Shown here: positions 1-8,094 of the stretch, piece after piece
How positions within the stretch are numbered: the stretch's first letter is position 1
Layout: each line of letters begins with the position of its first letter
DNA from: Arenibacter arenosicollis
Lineage (GTDB): Bacteria; Bacteroidota; Bacteroidia; Flavobacteriales; Flavobacteriaceae
NCBI RefSeq assembly: GCF_014397245.1
Contig: NZ_JACLHY010000001.1
Span: 558,001 to 622,000 of the forward strand
DNA length: 64,000 nucleotides
Reading direction: 5' to 3'
Position numbers and translations under genes: made by a program
Notes under the pieces: generated by a model
Database searches by the model: none
The model's input: only the letters and a program-made list of their open reading frames with translations
What the model was told of the DNA's origin: nothing

Positions 1-636
1 TACTTGTTCCGAAAAGTGTACTAAAAATGGACATATTACTTTATTTAGAATTTTTGATAGGTGTATTTTAAAAAGGAAACCGCCACCTTTTACAATGACC
101 GTTTCCTAATACAACCAACCAAAACATTTATACCGTAAAGGTAAGCTAGGCATATATTGTCCACAGCAACTTTTGTTACACATAATATATTCCAATAAAA
201 AAGTGGATAAAGAATTCCCTCCCTCTTGAATACATATATGGCCCAATAAACTAATAAAACAATCTATGGCCGCACAACCTTCTTAAGACCCCTTAAAAAA
301 CAAATTTTAAACTCGGAAATGGTTAGCAACCAATATAATACAGCTGTTGCATTGAGGAAAGAATCGATTATTGCAATGGCGATATAATATATATTACTTA
401 ATACACATTATATATTAACCCAAACTAATATTTAATTGGTTTAATTGATTAAAATAAGTTAATATTATTGCACTATATAAAATGTAGGTAAAACTAGAAA
501 TCATAATAACCCCTTTTATCCACAAGATTTGAATGAATTAATCGAGGTAGATGAAATATTAAGTAAAAAAAATAAATTCAACCAAACCAACATACCTAAA
601 ACCCTTCTTTTAATTGATCACAAACAGGAAATAGCC
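1..636. other. Intergenic, no gene seen
   Basis: AT-rich stretch without a convincing coding region. An inverted repeat, AGGAAAC at 74-80 with GTTTCCT at 101-107, could be the terminator of a gene outside the window; read on the minus strand it is followed by a T-run. Nothing else is supported. Confidence 0.5.
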
Positions 637-1860
637 ATGCATAAATATCGTTTATTGCCCTTGGTTACGGTTTGCATCTTTTTTGCAATCCCTAACATAT
701 TTGCCCAAAAAGTGAATGAGTTCCCCAAAAAAACCGACCCCTTATATAAAAAAGTGGAAATGTTTGATAGGTTGATGCTAGGCAACCATTGGAACGAGGG
801 GGCCATTATGCAGCATGTAATTTTTCCACCTGCCGGACTGGAGCAACCCATAGTAGGTTCTCAGGCCGATTGCCTAGATCCCACTTCCGAAATGTTGGCT
901 GCCTATTCACATAAGTACGCCATTACCAAAGATACTAAGGATAGGAAAATAGCCAATGAAATATTCGAAGCCATTTTAAAATTGGAAAAAGTAACGGGTG
1001 TTGCAGGATTGGTTGCTCGCAGTTTTAACAAGACCAACGAACCGCTTTGGCACGAAGAAGTAATGTGGTACCACGAATGGCATCAATCGACATCCATGCC
1101 CGGTTACAGGTGGCTAGGCGATTTAAGTGCCGATAAATTCACTTCCATTTTCTACGGTGTGGGAACTTTCTGGGAGCTATGTGCCGATACTGAATACAAA
1201 GATAAAGCAGCAGCCCTCCTAGATCGATTTATAGGGCGGGTAGTGGACAATAATTTCAAACTTACGGATCTCGACGGAAAAATGACCTTGTGGGGCAACT
1301 TTTGCCCTAACCTTCCACACCAAGAACTCAACTCTTTGGAAATGTTGGCCGCACTTAAGGTAACGCACCATATTACAGGTAAGGAACGCTACAATGCCGC
1401 CTACCATATGCTAATAGACCGTTATCATTACGACGACCACCAAATTAATTCCAAAATCCTATTTCCAAAAGAATGGCGCAATGTTGGAGACGACTATCAT
1501 GCTGCACGTTCCCTTTATATGATAATGCGCTTAGAGACGGATCCCAACCTTCTAAATAAATACCGAATGAATTTAAACAGACATTGGTACGATTGGAAGG
1601 ATATAGACTTTACATGGGAAAGTAATATTTGGTTTTTAATGGTCTATAAGGTACTCACAGGCGAGGACATCTTTACTGAAGAAAAAAAACAAGGTATCAA
1701 GGACATGTGGGGATTTGAGCGCAACACCAGGGAATTTAAAATTCCCCAAAAAGATGGTAGTTTTAAAATGGTACGTTCGGAGGAAGAACGCACCGCAGCT
1801 GCCATGATCCGTAATTATTGGTTTGGTAGGTATTACGGTATAATTGATGAAAAATGGTAA
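637..1860 (+). CDS. Secreted helical protein of unknown function (407 aa)
   Basis: The start is placed at ATG 637, because the protein then opens with a signal peptide (MHKYRLLPLVTVCIFFAI, cleavage near AQ) and a purine-rich stretch (AGGAAA) lies just upstream; an in-frame ATG at 529 would add 36 hydrophilic residues before it. The mature protein is rich in aromatic residues and helices, with repeated Trp/His clusters such as HEEVMWYHEWHQ, which would fit an alpha/alpha toroid like those of unsaturated glycuronyl hydrolases or polysaccharide lyases. That resemblance is only structural guesswork. I do not recognise a named family. It heads a co-directional run with a SUMF1-like gene 11 bases downstream and a glycosidase-like lipoprotein, so a role in periplasmic glycan breakdown is the likeliest context. 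Catalytic residues cannot be assigned. Confidence 0.75.
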   Translation: MHKYRLLPLVTVCIFFAIPNIFAQKVNEFPKKTDPLYKKVEMFDRLMLGNHWNEGAIMQHVIFPPAGLEQPIVGSQADCLDPTSEMLAAYSHKYAITKDTKDRKIANEIFEAILKLEKVTGVAGLVARSFNKTNEPLWHEEVMWYHEWHQSTSMPGYRWLGDLSADKFTSIFYGVGTFWELCADTEYKDKAAALLDRFIGRVVDNNFKLTDLDGKMTLWGNFCPNLPHQELNSLEMLAALKVTHHITGKERYNAAYHMLIDRYHYDDHQINSKILFPKEWRNVGDDYHAARSLYMIMRLETDPNLLNKYRMNLNRHWYDWKDIDFTWESNIWFLMVYKVLTGEDIFTEEKKQGIKDMWGFERNTREFKIPQKDGSFKMVRSEEERTAAAMIRNYWFGRYYGIIDEKW

Positions 1861-1871
1861 TCACAAATAAT

Positions 1872-2576
1872 ATGAACCCTATGAAAATTGCTTTATCATT
1901 TCTAATTTTGATCATAAGCCTGCACCATGCGGTTGGACAAGAAAAACCAACTCCTCCCGAAGGAATGGTTTATGTTCCTGCAGGAGAATTCATCATGGGC
2001 AGCACCTATGGCGACCCAGATGAGCGACCTCAACAAATTGCTAGCACAAAGGCATTTTGTATAGACAAATACGAAGTAAGCAATGCAGAATTTGCAGAAT
2101 TCGATCCAACTTTTAAATTCCCACCGGAAAAAAAGAACAATGCCGTAATTGTCACCTGGTCAAAAGCCAACGCCTACGCCAAATGGGCTGGCAAAAGATT
2201 GCCCACAGAAAAAGAATGGGAAAAAGCGGCAAGGGGTATTGATGGCCGTGTGTTTCCATGGGGAGATACCTATGACAACACCTATGTTGTGTGGGACCAA
2301 AAAGAAACCAGGGGGGCTTCCATAGCCAAACCTGCAAGTCCCTATGGCTGCTATGACATGGCGGGCAGTGTTTGGGAGTGGACGTCGGATTGGTATAAAC
2401 CCTACCCCGGCAATAAGGTGCCCATGGAACAATATGGCGAAACCTACAAAGTAATGCGGGGCGGATCCAATTTTAACAACCACTCCTTTATTCGCACCTC
2501 ACAACGCTATTATGTGTTACCGGAAAAAATACACGTTTACCCTGTTGGCATACGATGTGTAAAGGACATAAATTAG
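1872..2576 (+). CDS. SUMF1/FGE-sulfatase-domain protein, probably non-catalytic
   Basis: Exported protein of about 234 aa with a signal peptide (MKIALSFLILIISL, ending at VGQ) followed by one formylglycine-generating-enzyme (SUMF1/FGE) domain. Recognisable blocks are the opening MVYVPAGEFIMGS, the central KRLPTEKEWEKAARG, GSVWEWTSDW, and the closing MRGGSNFNN...VGIRC. True sulfatase-activating FGEs carry two redox cysteines shortly after the GGS block. Here that stretch is FNNHSFIRTSQRYY with no cysteine, so formylglycine formation is unlikely. A binding or scaffolding role, common for SUMF1 paralogs, is the better guess. No sulfatase gene is visible nearby. ATG 1881 is an equally good start; both follow the stop of the preceding gene closely, so the genes are probably cotranscribed. 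Confidence 0.85.
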   Translation: MNPMKIALSFLILIISLHHAVGQEKPTPPEGMVYVPAGEFIMGSTYGDPDERPQQIASTKAFCIDKYEVSNAEFAEFDPTFKFPPEKKNNAVIVTWSKANAYAKWAGKRLPTEKEWEKAARGIDGRVFPWGDTYDNTYVVWDQKETRGASIAKPASPYGCYDMAGSVWEWTSDWYKPYPGNKVPMEQYGETYKVMRGGSNFNNHSFIRTSQRYYVLPEKIHVYPVGIRCVKDIN

Positions 2577-2611
2577 AACAACGCCCCTATAAAAAATATT
2601 ATAATATAAAA

Positions 2612-4966
2612 ATGTCGCACAAGATGAAAAGACTATTAAGAATTTGGCTGCTATTGATTGGTATTGGCAGTATGCTGTCTTGCGAAAAGGAACAGCCTAA
2701 AACCTTGGACCTTTCCCAAGCAAACATTGTGATATCGGCTCAGGTTGAATCACCCGTACAGGAAACAGCCGGTAACATTCTTTTGGAAGAAATTGCAAAA
2801 CGAACAGATCTGCAACTAGGATTACAAAATAATTGGGATTCCGAGACCACCATTGCCCTTACCTTGGCCAATGAAAAGGAACTATTTGGGGAAAAAGTTC
2901 CTACCAGGGATGGTGACGATAGGCATGAACTCAAGAAAGAAGGCTATCGTATTTTTCATGAGACCAAAGGCAATAAGAACACCATATGGGTCATTGGCGC
3001 AGATGAAAGAGGAATTCTTTATGGGATTGGCAAACTATTGAGAACCGCTAAAATAAGTAAGAACCAAATATCACTTATTCTTAGCATTGATTTTTCCGAA
3101 TCTCCGGAATACGCCCTTCGCGGACATCAATTTGGGTATCGGAATACCGCCAATTCCTGGGACTCCTGGACCGTAGAACAATTTGATCAACATTTTAGGG
3201 AACAGGTTCTTTTTGGAGCCAATAGTTTTGAAAATATTCCCTTTCAAGAAGCCGATTCAAGTCCCCACTTTAAAGTAGACCCGCAGGTCATGGAGGTGGA
3301 ATTAAGCAAAATATGCGAAAAATACGATGCCGATTATTGGGTCTGGACACCTGCACCGCATGACCTCACCATAAAAAATGCCCATGAGGACGGACTTGCA
3401 GAGCAAGAGGCCTTTTATGCAAAATGTCCAAGATTGGACGGTGTATTTGTTCCTGGAGGTGACCCGGGTGAAAACCATCCTGCCCAGCTAATACCCTATT
3501 TAAATGACCTGTCCGAAATATTGCACAAATACCATCCAAATGCCGGTATTTGGGTTTCCTTACAGGGTTTTAATAAAGAAAAAGTGGAATATTTTTTTAA
3601 TTACCTAAAATCTGATAGTCCTGATTGGCTTAAAGGGGTTGTTTATGGACCAAGTAGTCCGCCCATAGATTTGGAACGGGAAATGTTGCCAAAAAAATAT
3701 CTGCACCGCTTTTATCCAGATATTACCCATACCGTTAGGTGTCAGTATCCAGTTGATAATTGGGATCAGGCTTATGGATTGACCTTGGGAAGGGAGCCTA
3801 TTAACCCACAACCACTCATGTACACCCAACTTTTTAGGAGAGACACCAAATATACCGATGGCTTTATTACCTATTCCGATGGTTCCCATGACGACGTTAA
3901 TAAAGTTTTATGGAGCCAATTGGGTTGGGATTCCAAGAAAAACCCCAAAGATATCATCTATGAATACACTCAATTCTTCTTTGGCCCAGAGGTAGCCGAG
4001 GAAGCCGCCCAAGGCATATTTGACTTGGAAAAAAATTGGCACGGGCCCATTTTGGAAAACAATTCCATTAAAGAAACCCTAGCATTGTGGAAAGGCTTGG
4101 AAGAAAACAACCCCGGTCTGGCAAATAATTGGAGATGGCAACAATTAATAATGCGCGCCTATTATGACGCCTATATTCAAGACCGACTTGCCTACGAAAA
4201 AAGATTGGAAGACGAAGCGTATGAAATACTGGCCATGGCCAATACCATTGGGGCAGATAAGGCTATGAACGATGCCCTTCAACACATTAATAAAGCAGAT
4301 ACCGAATTGGTTTCCCAAGACCTAAAGGAAAAGGTTTTTGAATATGGCGAGAAACTATTTCAATCCATTGGAGCACAGACCAGCGTGGAGAAATACCAGG
4401 CACGTAGTGCAGAAAGAGGGGCTATTTTGGATTTTATAGATTATCCCTTGAACAATAGATGGTGGTTGGAGGACGAATTTAATAAAATTGGCAAATTAAA
4501 ATCGGAAGCAGAAAAGCTAGCGCGATTGGAATTTATTAAAAACTATGAGTCTCCCGGAGAAGGCAGTTTTTACGACAATATTTCCAGTGCGGATGCCAAG
4601 CATGTAACCTCCAAAACCGATGATGCCATAGACTTCCTATGGGAAAATGATGGTTTAAGCAGAAAGCGGCTCTCTACCCAATTGTTCCAATTTACCCCTA
4701 CCTTGGAATACAATGATCTGGATCCCGATTCCAATTATTTAATCCGTGTTTCAGGTTATGGAGAGGCCCTATTAAGAGCCAATGGAGAACGCCTAAAACC
4801 TACCAAATATGAAAAAGGTTTTGAGGAGTTTAAGGAATTTCCCCTACCTAAAAATCTGATCAAGGATGGCAAATTAAATATCAGCTTTGACAAGCCCGAT
4901 GAGGAACATTTGAATTGGAGAAAACAATCCCGGGTAACCGACGTTTGGCTTATTAAACAACAATAA
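2612..4966 (+). CDS. Large glycosidase-like lipoprotein
   Basis: Protein of about 784 aa with a lipoprotein signal (lipobox SMLSC, Cys24), so probably anchored in the periplasm or on the surface. Residues from about 30 to 170 look like the alpha/beta N-terminal domain that precedes the TIM barrel in GH20, GH67 and GH115 enzymes (TAGNILLEEIAKRT and ERGILYGIGKLLRTA blocks). The middle has barrel-like features (GHQFGYR, YWVWTP, VFVPGGDPGENHP, YSDGSHDDVNKVLWSQLGWD), and the C-terminal 100 residues look beta-rich. I could not assign a GH family or catalytic pair, so hydrolase activity is inferred. It follows the SUMF1-like gene by 35 bases and is one base from the next gene. ATG 2624 is the alternative start. 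It probably works on the same unknown glycan as its neighbours. Confidence 0.75.
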   Translation: MSHKMKRLLRIWLLLIGIGSMLSCEKEQPKTLDLSQANIVISAQVESPVQETAGNILLEEIAKRTDLQLGLQNNWDSETTIALTLANEKELFGEKVPTRDGDDRHELKKEGYRIFHETKGNKNTIWVIGADERGILYGIGKLLRTAKISKNQISLILSIDFSESPEYALRGHQFGYRNTANSWDSWTVEQFDQHFREQVLFGANSFENIPFQEADSSPHFKVDPQVMEVELSKICEKYDADYWVWTPAPHDLTIKNAHEDGLAEQEAFYAKCPRLDGVFVPGGDPGENHPAQLIPYLNDLSEILHKYHPNAGIWVSLQGFNKEKVEYFFNYLKSDSPDWLKGVVYGPSSPPIDLEREMLPKKYLHRFYPDITHTVRCQYPVDNWDQAYGLTLGREPINPQPLMYTQLFRRDTKYTDGFITYSDGSHDDVNKVLWSQLGWDSKKNPKDIIYEYTQFFFGPEVAEEAAQGIFDLEKNWHGPILENNSIKETLALWKGLEENNPGLANNWRWQQLIMRAYYDAYIQDRLAYEKRLEDEAYEILAMANTIGADKAMNDALQHINKADTELVSQDLKEKVFEYGEKLFQSIGAQTSVEKYQARSAERGAILDFIDYPLNNRWWLEDEFNKIGKLKSEAEKLARLEFIKNYESPGEGSFYDNISSADAKHVTSKTDDAIDFLWENDGLSRKRLSTQLFQFTPTLEYNDLDPDSNYLIRVSGYGEALLRANGERLKPTKYEKGFEEFKEFPLPKNLIKDGKLNISFDKPDEEHLNWRKQSRVTDVWLIKQQ

Positions 4967-4967
4967 T

Positions 4968-5891
4968 ATGTTTGACAAAAAGGAGCTTTATCCCCTCAAA
5001 GGAATTGTTACCGTGCTTAACACTCCTTTTACTACAGAGGACAGTATTGACCTTGTAGCATTAAAAAATAATGTAATAGAGGCTCTAGAGGCAGGTGTTG
5101 CCGGAATCTTAGTACCTGCTATGGCGGCGGAAGTATATAAATTGTCCAAAACGGAACGGATAAAAATGCTGAGCTTGGTCTTGGAAACCGTAGGTGATAA
5201 GATTCCTGTTATAGCTGGTGCAGGGGAACAGGATGTATACAAAAGCAAAGAACTCTTAAAAGCCTATATGGACTTAGGTTGTAAAAACGTATTGTTTCAA
5301 ATTCCATATGTTGATGATAGCCAATTTCGAAATCATTTTATGCAATTGGCAGCCCTTGATCCAGAGATGATCATGTTACAGGATTGGGATGCTACGGGAT
5401 ACGGCCTATCGGACGAACTTATATGTGATTTGTTCGAAAAAGTGCCTGCATTCAAATGTTTAAAAATCGAAACCGTTCCGGCAGGCCCAAAATATTCCCG
5501 TATTTTGGAACTGACCCAAGGCAAATTAAACCTTAGTGGAGGCTGGGCGGTTACTCAAATGATGGAAGGGCTTCAAAGAGGAGTACACGCCTTTATGCCA
5601 ACAGGCATGCATTTAATTTACACCACAATATATCGCCTATTTGAAGAAGGGAAGATTATGGAGGCAGAAGCCTTGTTCGAGAAAATAATTCCCGTATTGG
5701 CGTTTTCCAATCAACATCTGGATATCTCCATACATTTTTTTAAACGCTTATTGTACCGCCAAGGAATTTATAACACCCCCAACGTACGTAATCCCATTAT
5801 GCCCTTTGATGCCTTGCATCAAAAATTAGCAGACAGACATATAGACAAAATACTGCAGCTTGAAAACGAACTGGCTACGCAAAGCAGATAA
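4968..5891 (+). CDS. DapA/NanA-family aldolase-like protein, divergent
   Basis: Class I aldolase superfamily protein (307 aa) related to dihydrodipicolinate synthase, N-acetylneuraminate lyase and keto-deoxy-sugar aldolases. It opens with the usual LKGIVTVLNTPF strand and keeps the presumed Schiff-base lysine in FKCLKIETV. Two signature elements are lost. The G-T-T/N-G-E block is PAMAAE, and the catalytic tyrosine motif (YNVP in DapA) is replaced by QDWD. It is therefore not a normal DapA or NanA; a different keto-acid lyase or dehydratase is likely. It starts one base after the preceding lipoprotein gene, so the two are tightly coupled. A second, more orthodox paralog follows 161 bases downstream. 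Confidence 0.85.
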   Translation: MFDKKELYPLKGIVTVLNTPFTTEDSIDLVALKNNVIEALEAGVAGILVPAMAAEVYKLSKTERIKMLSLVLETVGDKIPVIAGAGEQDVYKSKELLKAYMDLGCKNVLFQIPYVDDSQFRNHFMQLAALDPEMIMLQDWDATGYGLSDELICDLFEKVPAFKCLKIETVPAGPKYSRILELTQGKLNLSGGWAVTQMMEGLQRGVHAFMPTGMHLIYTTIYRLFEEGKIMEAEALFEKIIPVLAFSNQHLDISIHFFKRLLYRQGIYNTPNVRNPIMPFDALHQKLADRHIDKILQLENELATQSR

Positions 5892-5911
5892 ATCCTGACA
5901 TTGCAGAGAGC

Positions 5912-5952
5912 CCCACAGGCAATCACATCCTAGGTTCTTACAAGACTGTGGG
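5912..5952 (+). terminator. Possible hairpin between paralogous aldolase genes
   Basis: CCCACAG at 5912-5918 can pair with CTGTGGG at 5946-5952 across a 27-base loop. It lies 20 bases after a stop codon and has no T-run, so it may be a weak terminator, an mRNA-processing hairpin or chance. Confidence 0.25.
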
Positions 5953-6052
5953 ATAAAAGGCACAATAGGCAATATATTATCTGTTTTAAATAATATAGTT
6001 GTGGTGCACCCCTATCTTTTAAATTTACTTTGTTCTTAACAAAAGAAAATAT

Positions 6053-6964
6053 ATGGCATTAGAATTAAAAGGGATTATACCCCCGATGGTTACCCCACTT
6101 ACCGCTGAAGGTGGTTTGGATGAAAAAGGATTGGAAAAATTAATAGAGCACCTAATTACCGGTGGCGTACACGGTATTTTCCTCTTAGGCACCAATGGGG
6201 AAGCTCCCAGTCTTAGCTATGCTTTGCGCAAAGAGCTTATTACAAAAGCTTGTAAATATATCAGCGGACGGGTTCCCGTACTAGTGGGAATAACCGACAC
6301 CTCTTTTAATGGTTCCTTGGATATTGCTGCCCACTCCAAAGACGCTGGTGCCACTGCAGTTGTGGTAGCCCCTCCTTATTATCTTCCCATTTCCCAGGAA
6401 GAAATGATCGACTATTTGGAGCGATTAATTCCACAATTGTCATTACCGGTTATGATGTACAATATGCCTAGCTGTACTAAACTTCACCTTTCCTTGGAGA
6501 CCGTTAAAAAGGCCAAGGAATTAGGAGCTATCGGCATTAAGGACAGCTCTGGGGATATGTCTTATTTTTACTCCCTTATAGAAGCGTTTAAAGAAACACC
6601 GGAATTCTCCATTATTGTGGGGACGGAAATGTTTCTACCGGAAACCATACTGTATGGTGGTCATGGGGCCGTTGCCGGTGGGGCAAATTTCTTGCCGGAA
6701 TTATTTGTTGATCTTTACAACGCCTCGGTAGCAAATAATTTAGAAGATATAAAAATACTGCGTAGCAAGGTAGCCTTTGTAAACAGCACCATTTATTGTG
6801 TAGGCAAGAATTCCTCCAGAATTACAAAAGGTATAAAATGTGCCCTATCCGTAATGGACATTTGTGAGGACCATATGGCACTACCGTTACGAAAATTTGA
6901 AAATAAGGAACGTCAGAAGGTAAAACAGTTTTTAGACCAGTTCGAAGGTTCAAAAGTCATATAA
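6053..6964 (+). CDS. Dihydrodipicolinate synthase/N-acetylneuraminate lyase family protein
   Basis: Canonical 303-aa member of the DapA/NanA class I aldolase family. Visible signatures are the N-terminal GIIPPMVTPLT strand, the phosphate or carboxylate-binding block LLGTNGEAPSL, the catalytic tyrosine in VMMYNMPSC and the Schiff-base lysine in IGIKDSSGDM. Family members cleave or form keto acids by a lysine imine; substrates include pyruvate with aspartate semialdehyde, sialic acid and keto-deoxy sugars. Being beside a glycosidase-like gene and a sugar-type oxidoreductase (8 bases downstream), a catabolic keto-sugar or sialic-acid-type lyase fits better than lysine biosynthesis. This is inference from context. 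Confidence 0.9.
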   Translation: MALELKGIIPPMVTPLTAEGGLDEKGLEKLIEHLITGGVHGIFLLGTNGEAPSLSYALRKELITKACKYISGRVPVLVGITDTSFNGSLDIAAHSKDAGATAVVVAPPYYLPISQEEMIDYLERLIPQLSLPVMMYNMPSCTKLHLSLETVKKAKELGAIGIKDSSGDMSYFYSLIEAFKETPEFSIIVGTEMFLPETILYGGHGAVAGGANFLPELFVDLYNASVANNLEDIKILRSKVAFVNSTIYCVGKNSSRITKGIKCALSVMDICEDHMALPLRKFENKERQKVKQFLDQFEGSKVI

Positions 6965-6972
6965 AAATAGTA

Positions 6973-7965
6973 ATGGACAAAAAACTAAAATGGGGTATTT
7001 TGGGCACTGCCCATATTGCTACGGAATACGTAATTCCGGCAATGCTCAACTGCCTACTTGGTGATGTTCATGCTATTGCCTCTAGGAATTTGGACAAGGC
7101 AAAGGATATATCCGAGCGATTTAAAATTCCAAACTTTTACGGTTCTTACGAAGAATTACTTACCGATAAGGAGGTAGAAGCTGTCTATATTCCGCTACCC
7201 AATCATCTTCATGTAGCATGGGCCATAAAAGCCTTGGAAGCGAACAAGCATGTCTTGGTTGAAAAACCTGTAGGACTATCCAGTAAGGAAGCCGAAAAGT
7301 TGTTGAAGGCCTCTCAAACATATCCTCATCTAAAGGTTATGGAAGCCTTTATGTACAGGCATCATCCTCAATGGATAAAGAGCAAGGAATTAGTGGACCA
7401 AAAGGTAATTGGTGAACTTAAAACCATTCAATCTTCCTTCTCATTTTTTGAGGATGATCCCAATAGCATTGTAAACAGCAAAGAGTTCGGGGGTGGTAGT
7501 TTAATGGATATTGGCTGCTACCCCATATCCCTTTCACGTTTTTTGTTCAATTCGGAACCTAAGAGTATATCCGCGGTCATTGACTATCATCCAGATTTCA
7601 AGGTAGATATTTTAGCCTCAGGAATATTGGAGTTTGAAACCGGGACTTCGGTATTCTTCAGCTCAACACAATTGGCGGACAATCAACAGGCACAAATTTT
7701 TGGAACCAAAGGGAACATAAAATTTGAACTGCCTTTTAATCCCCCTACAGATAGGCCTGCAAAAATATGGGTTACTATAGACGATGAATGCCGAACCATA
7801 GAATTTGATATCTGTAATCAATACACAATCCAGGCAGATCTTTTTGCGCAGGCCATAAAAAACAATACTCCAGTGCCTACTCCCCTAGAAGATGCTGTTA
7901 AGAATATGGTCGTTATTGAAAAGTTGAAGGAAAGCAATTTAAAAAAAGAACGAATAAATCTATAG
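6973..7965 (+). CDS. Gfo/Idh/MocA-family NAD(P)-dependent oxidoreductase
   Basis: Protein of 330 aa with the N-terminal Rossmann fold typical of glucose-fructose oxidoreductase and inositol dehydrogenase relatives. The dinucleotide loop is WGILGTAHIA, the family EKP motif is in HVLVEKPVGLSS, and the second domain begins near MEAFMYRHHPQW, with the substrate-side segment GGGSLMDIGCYPI. Cytoplasmic. It starts 8 bases after the aldolase gene and is the last gene of the run before a strong hairpin. It probably oxidises or reduces a sugar, sugar acid or cyclitol released by the upstream enzymes. The substrate cannot be read from sequence. Confidence 0.92.
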   Translation: MDKKLKWGILGTAHIATEYVIPAMLNCLLGDVHAIASRNLDKAKDISERFKIPNFYGSYEELLTDKEVEAVYIPLPNHLHVAWAIKALEANKHVLVEKPVGLSSKEAEKLLKASQTYPHLKVMEAFMYRHHPQWIKSKELVDQKVIGELKTIQSSFSFFEDDPNSIVNSKEFGGGSLMDIGCYPISLSRFLFNSEPKSISAVIDYHPDFKVDILASGILEFETGTSVFFSSTQLADNQQAQIFGTKGNIKFELPFNPPTDRPAKIWVTIDDECRTIEFDICNQYTIQADLFAQAIKNNTPVPTPLEDAVKNMVVIEKLKESNLKKERINL

Positions 7966-8026
7966 CCTTACCAGGTTCATAATTGAATCGACCTCTGTTT
8001 ATTCCTCTCAATTATTGGACAAAATA

Positions 8027-8059
8027 AAGCCCAATCCTTTCCAAGAAGGGATTGGGCTT
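8027..8059. terminator. Bidirectional rho-independent terminator
   Basis: A perfect 11-bp stem, AAGCCCAATCC at 8027-8037 and GGATTGGGCTT at 8049-8059, with an 11-base loop. It sits between two convergent genes, ending the plus-strand catabolic run and the minus-strand GH85 gene. Confidence 0.9.
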
Positions 8060-8094
8060 ACTTTATAAAATTTGGATTCTTATTACGGGTAAAT

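Noticed and set aside
4968-5891. Lysine-biosynthetic DapA
   Set aside because: Catalytic tyrosine and threonine block are missing and the gene lies in a glycan-catabolic run.
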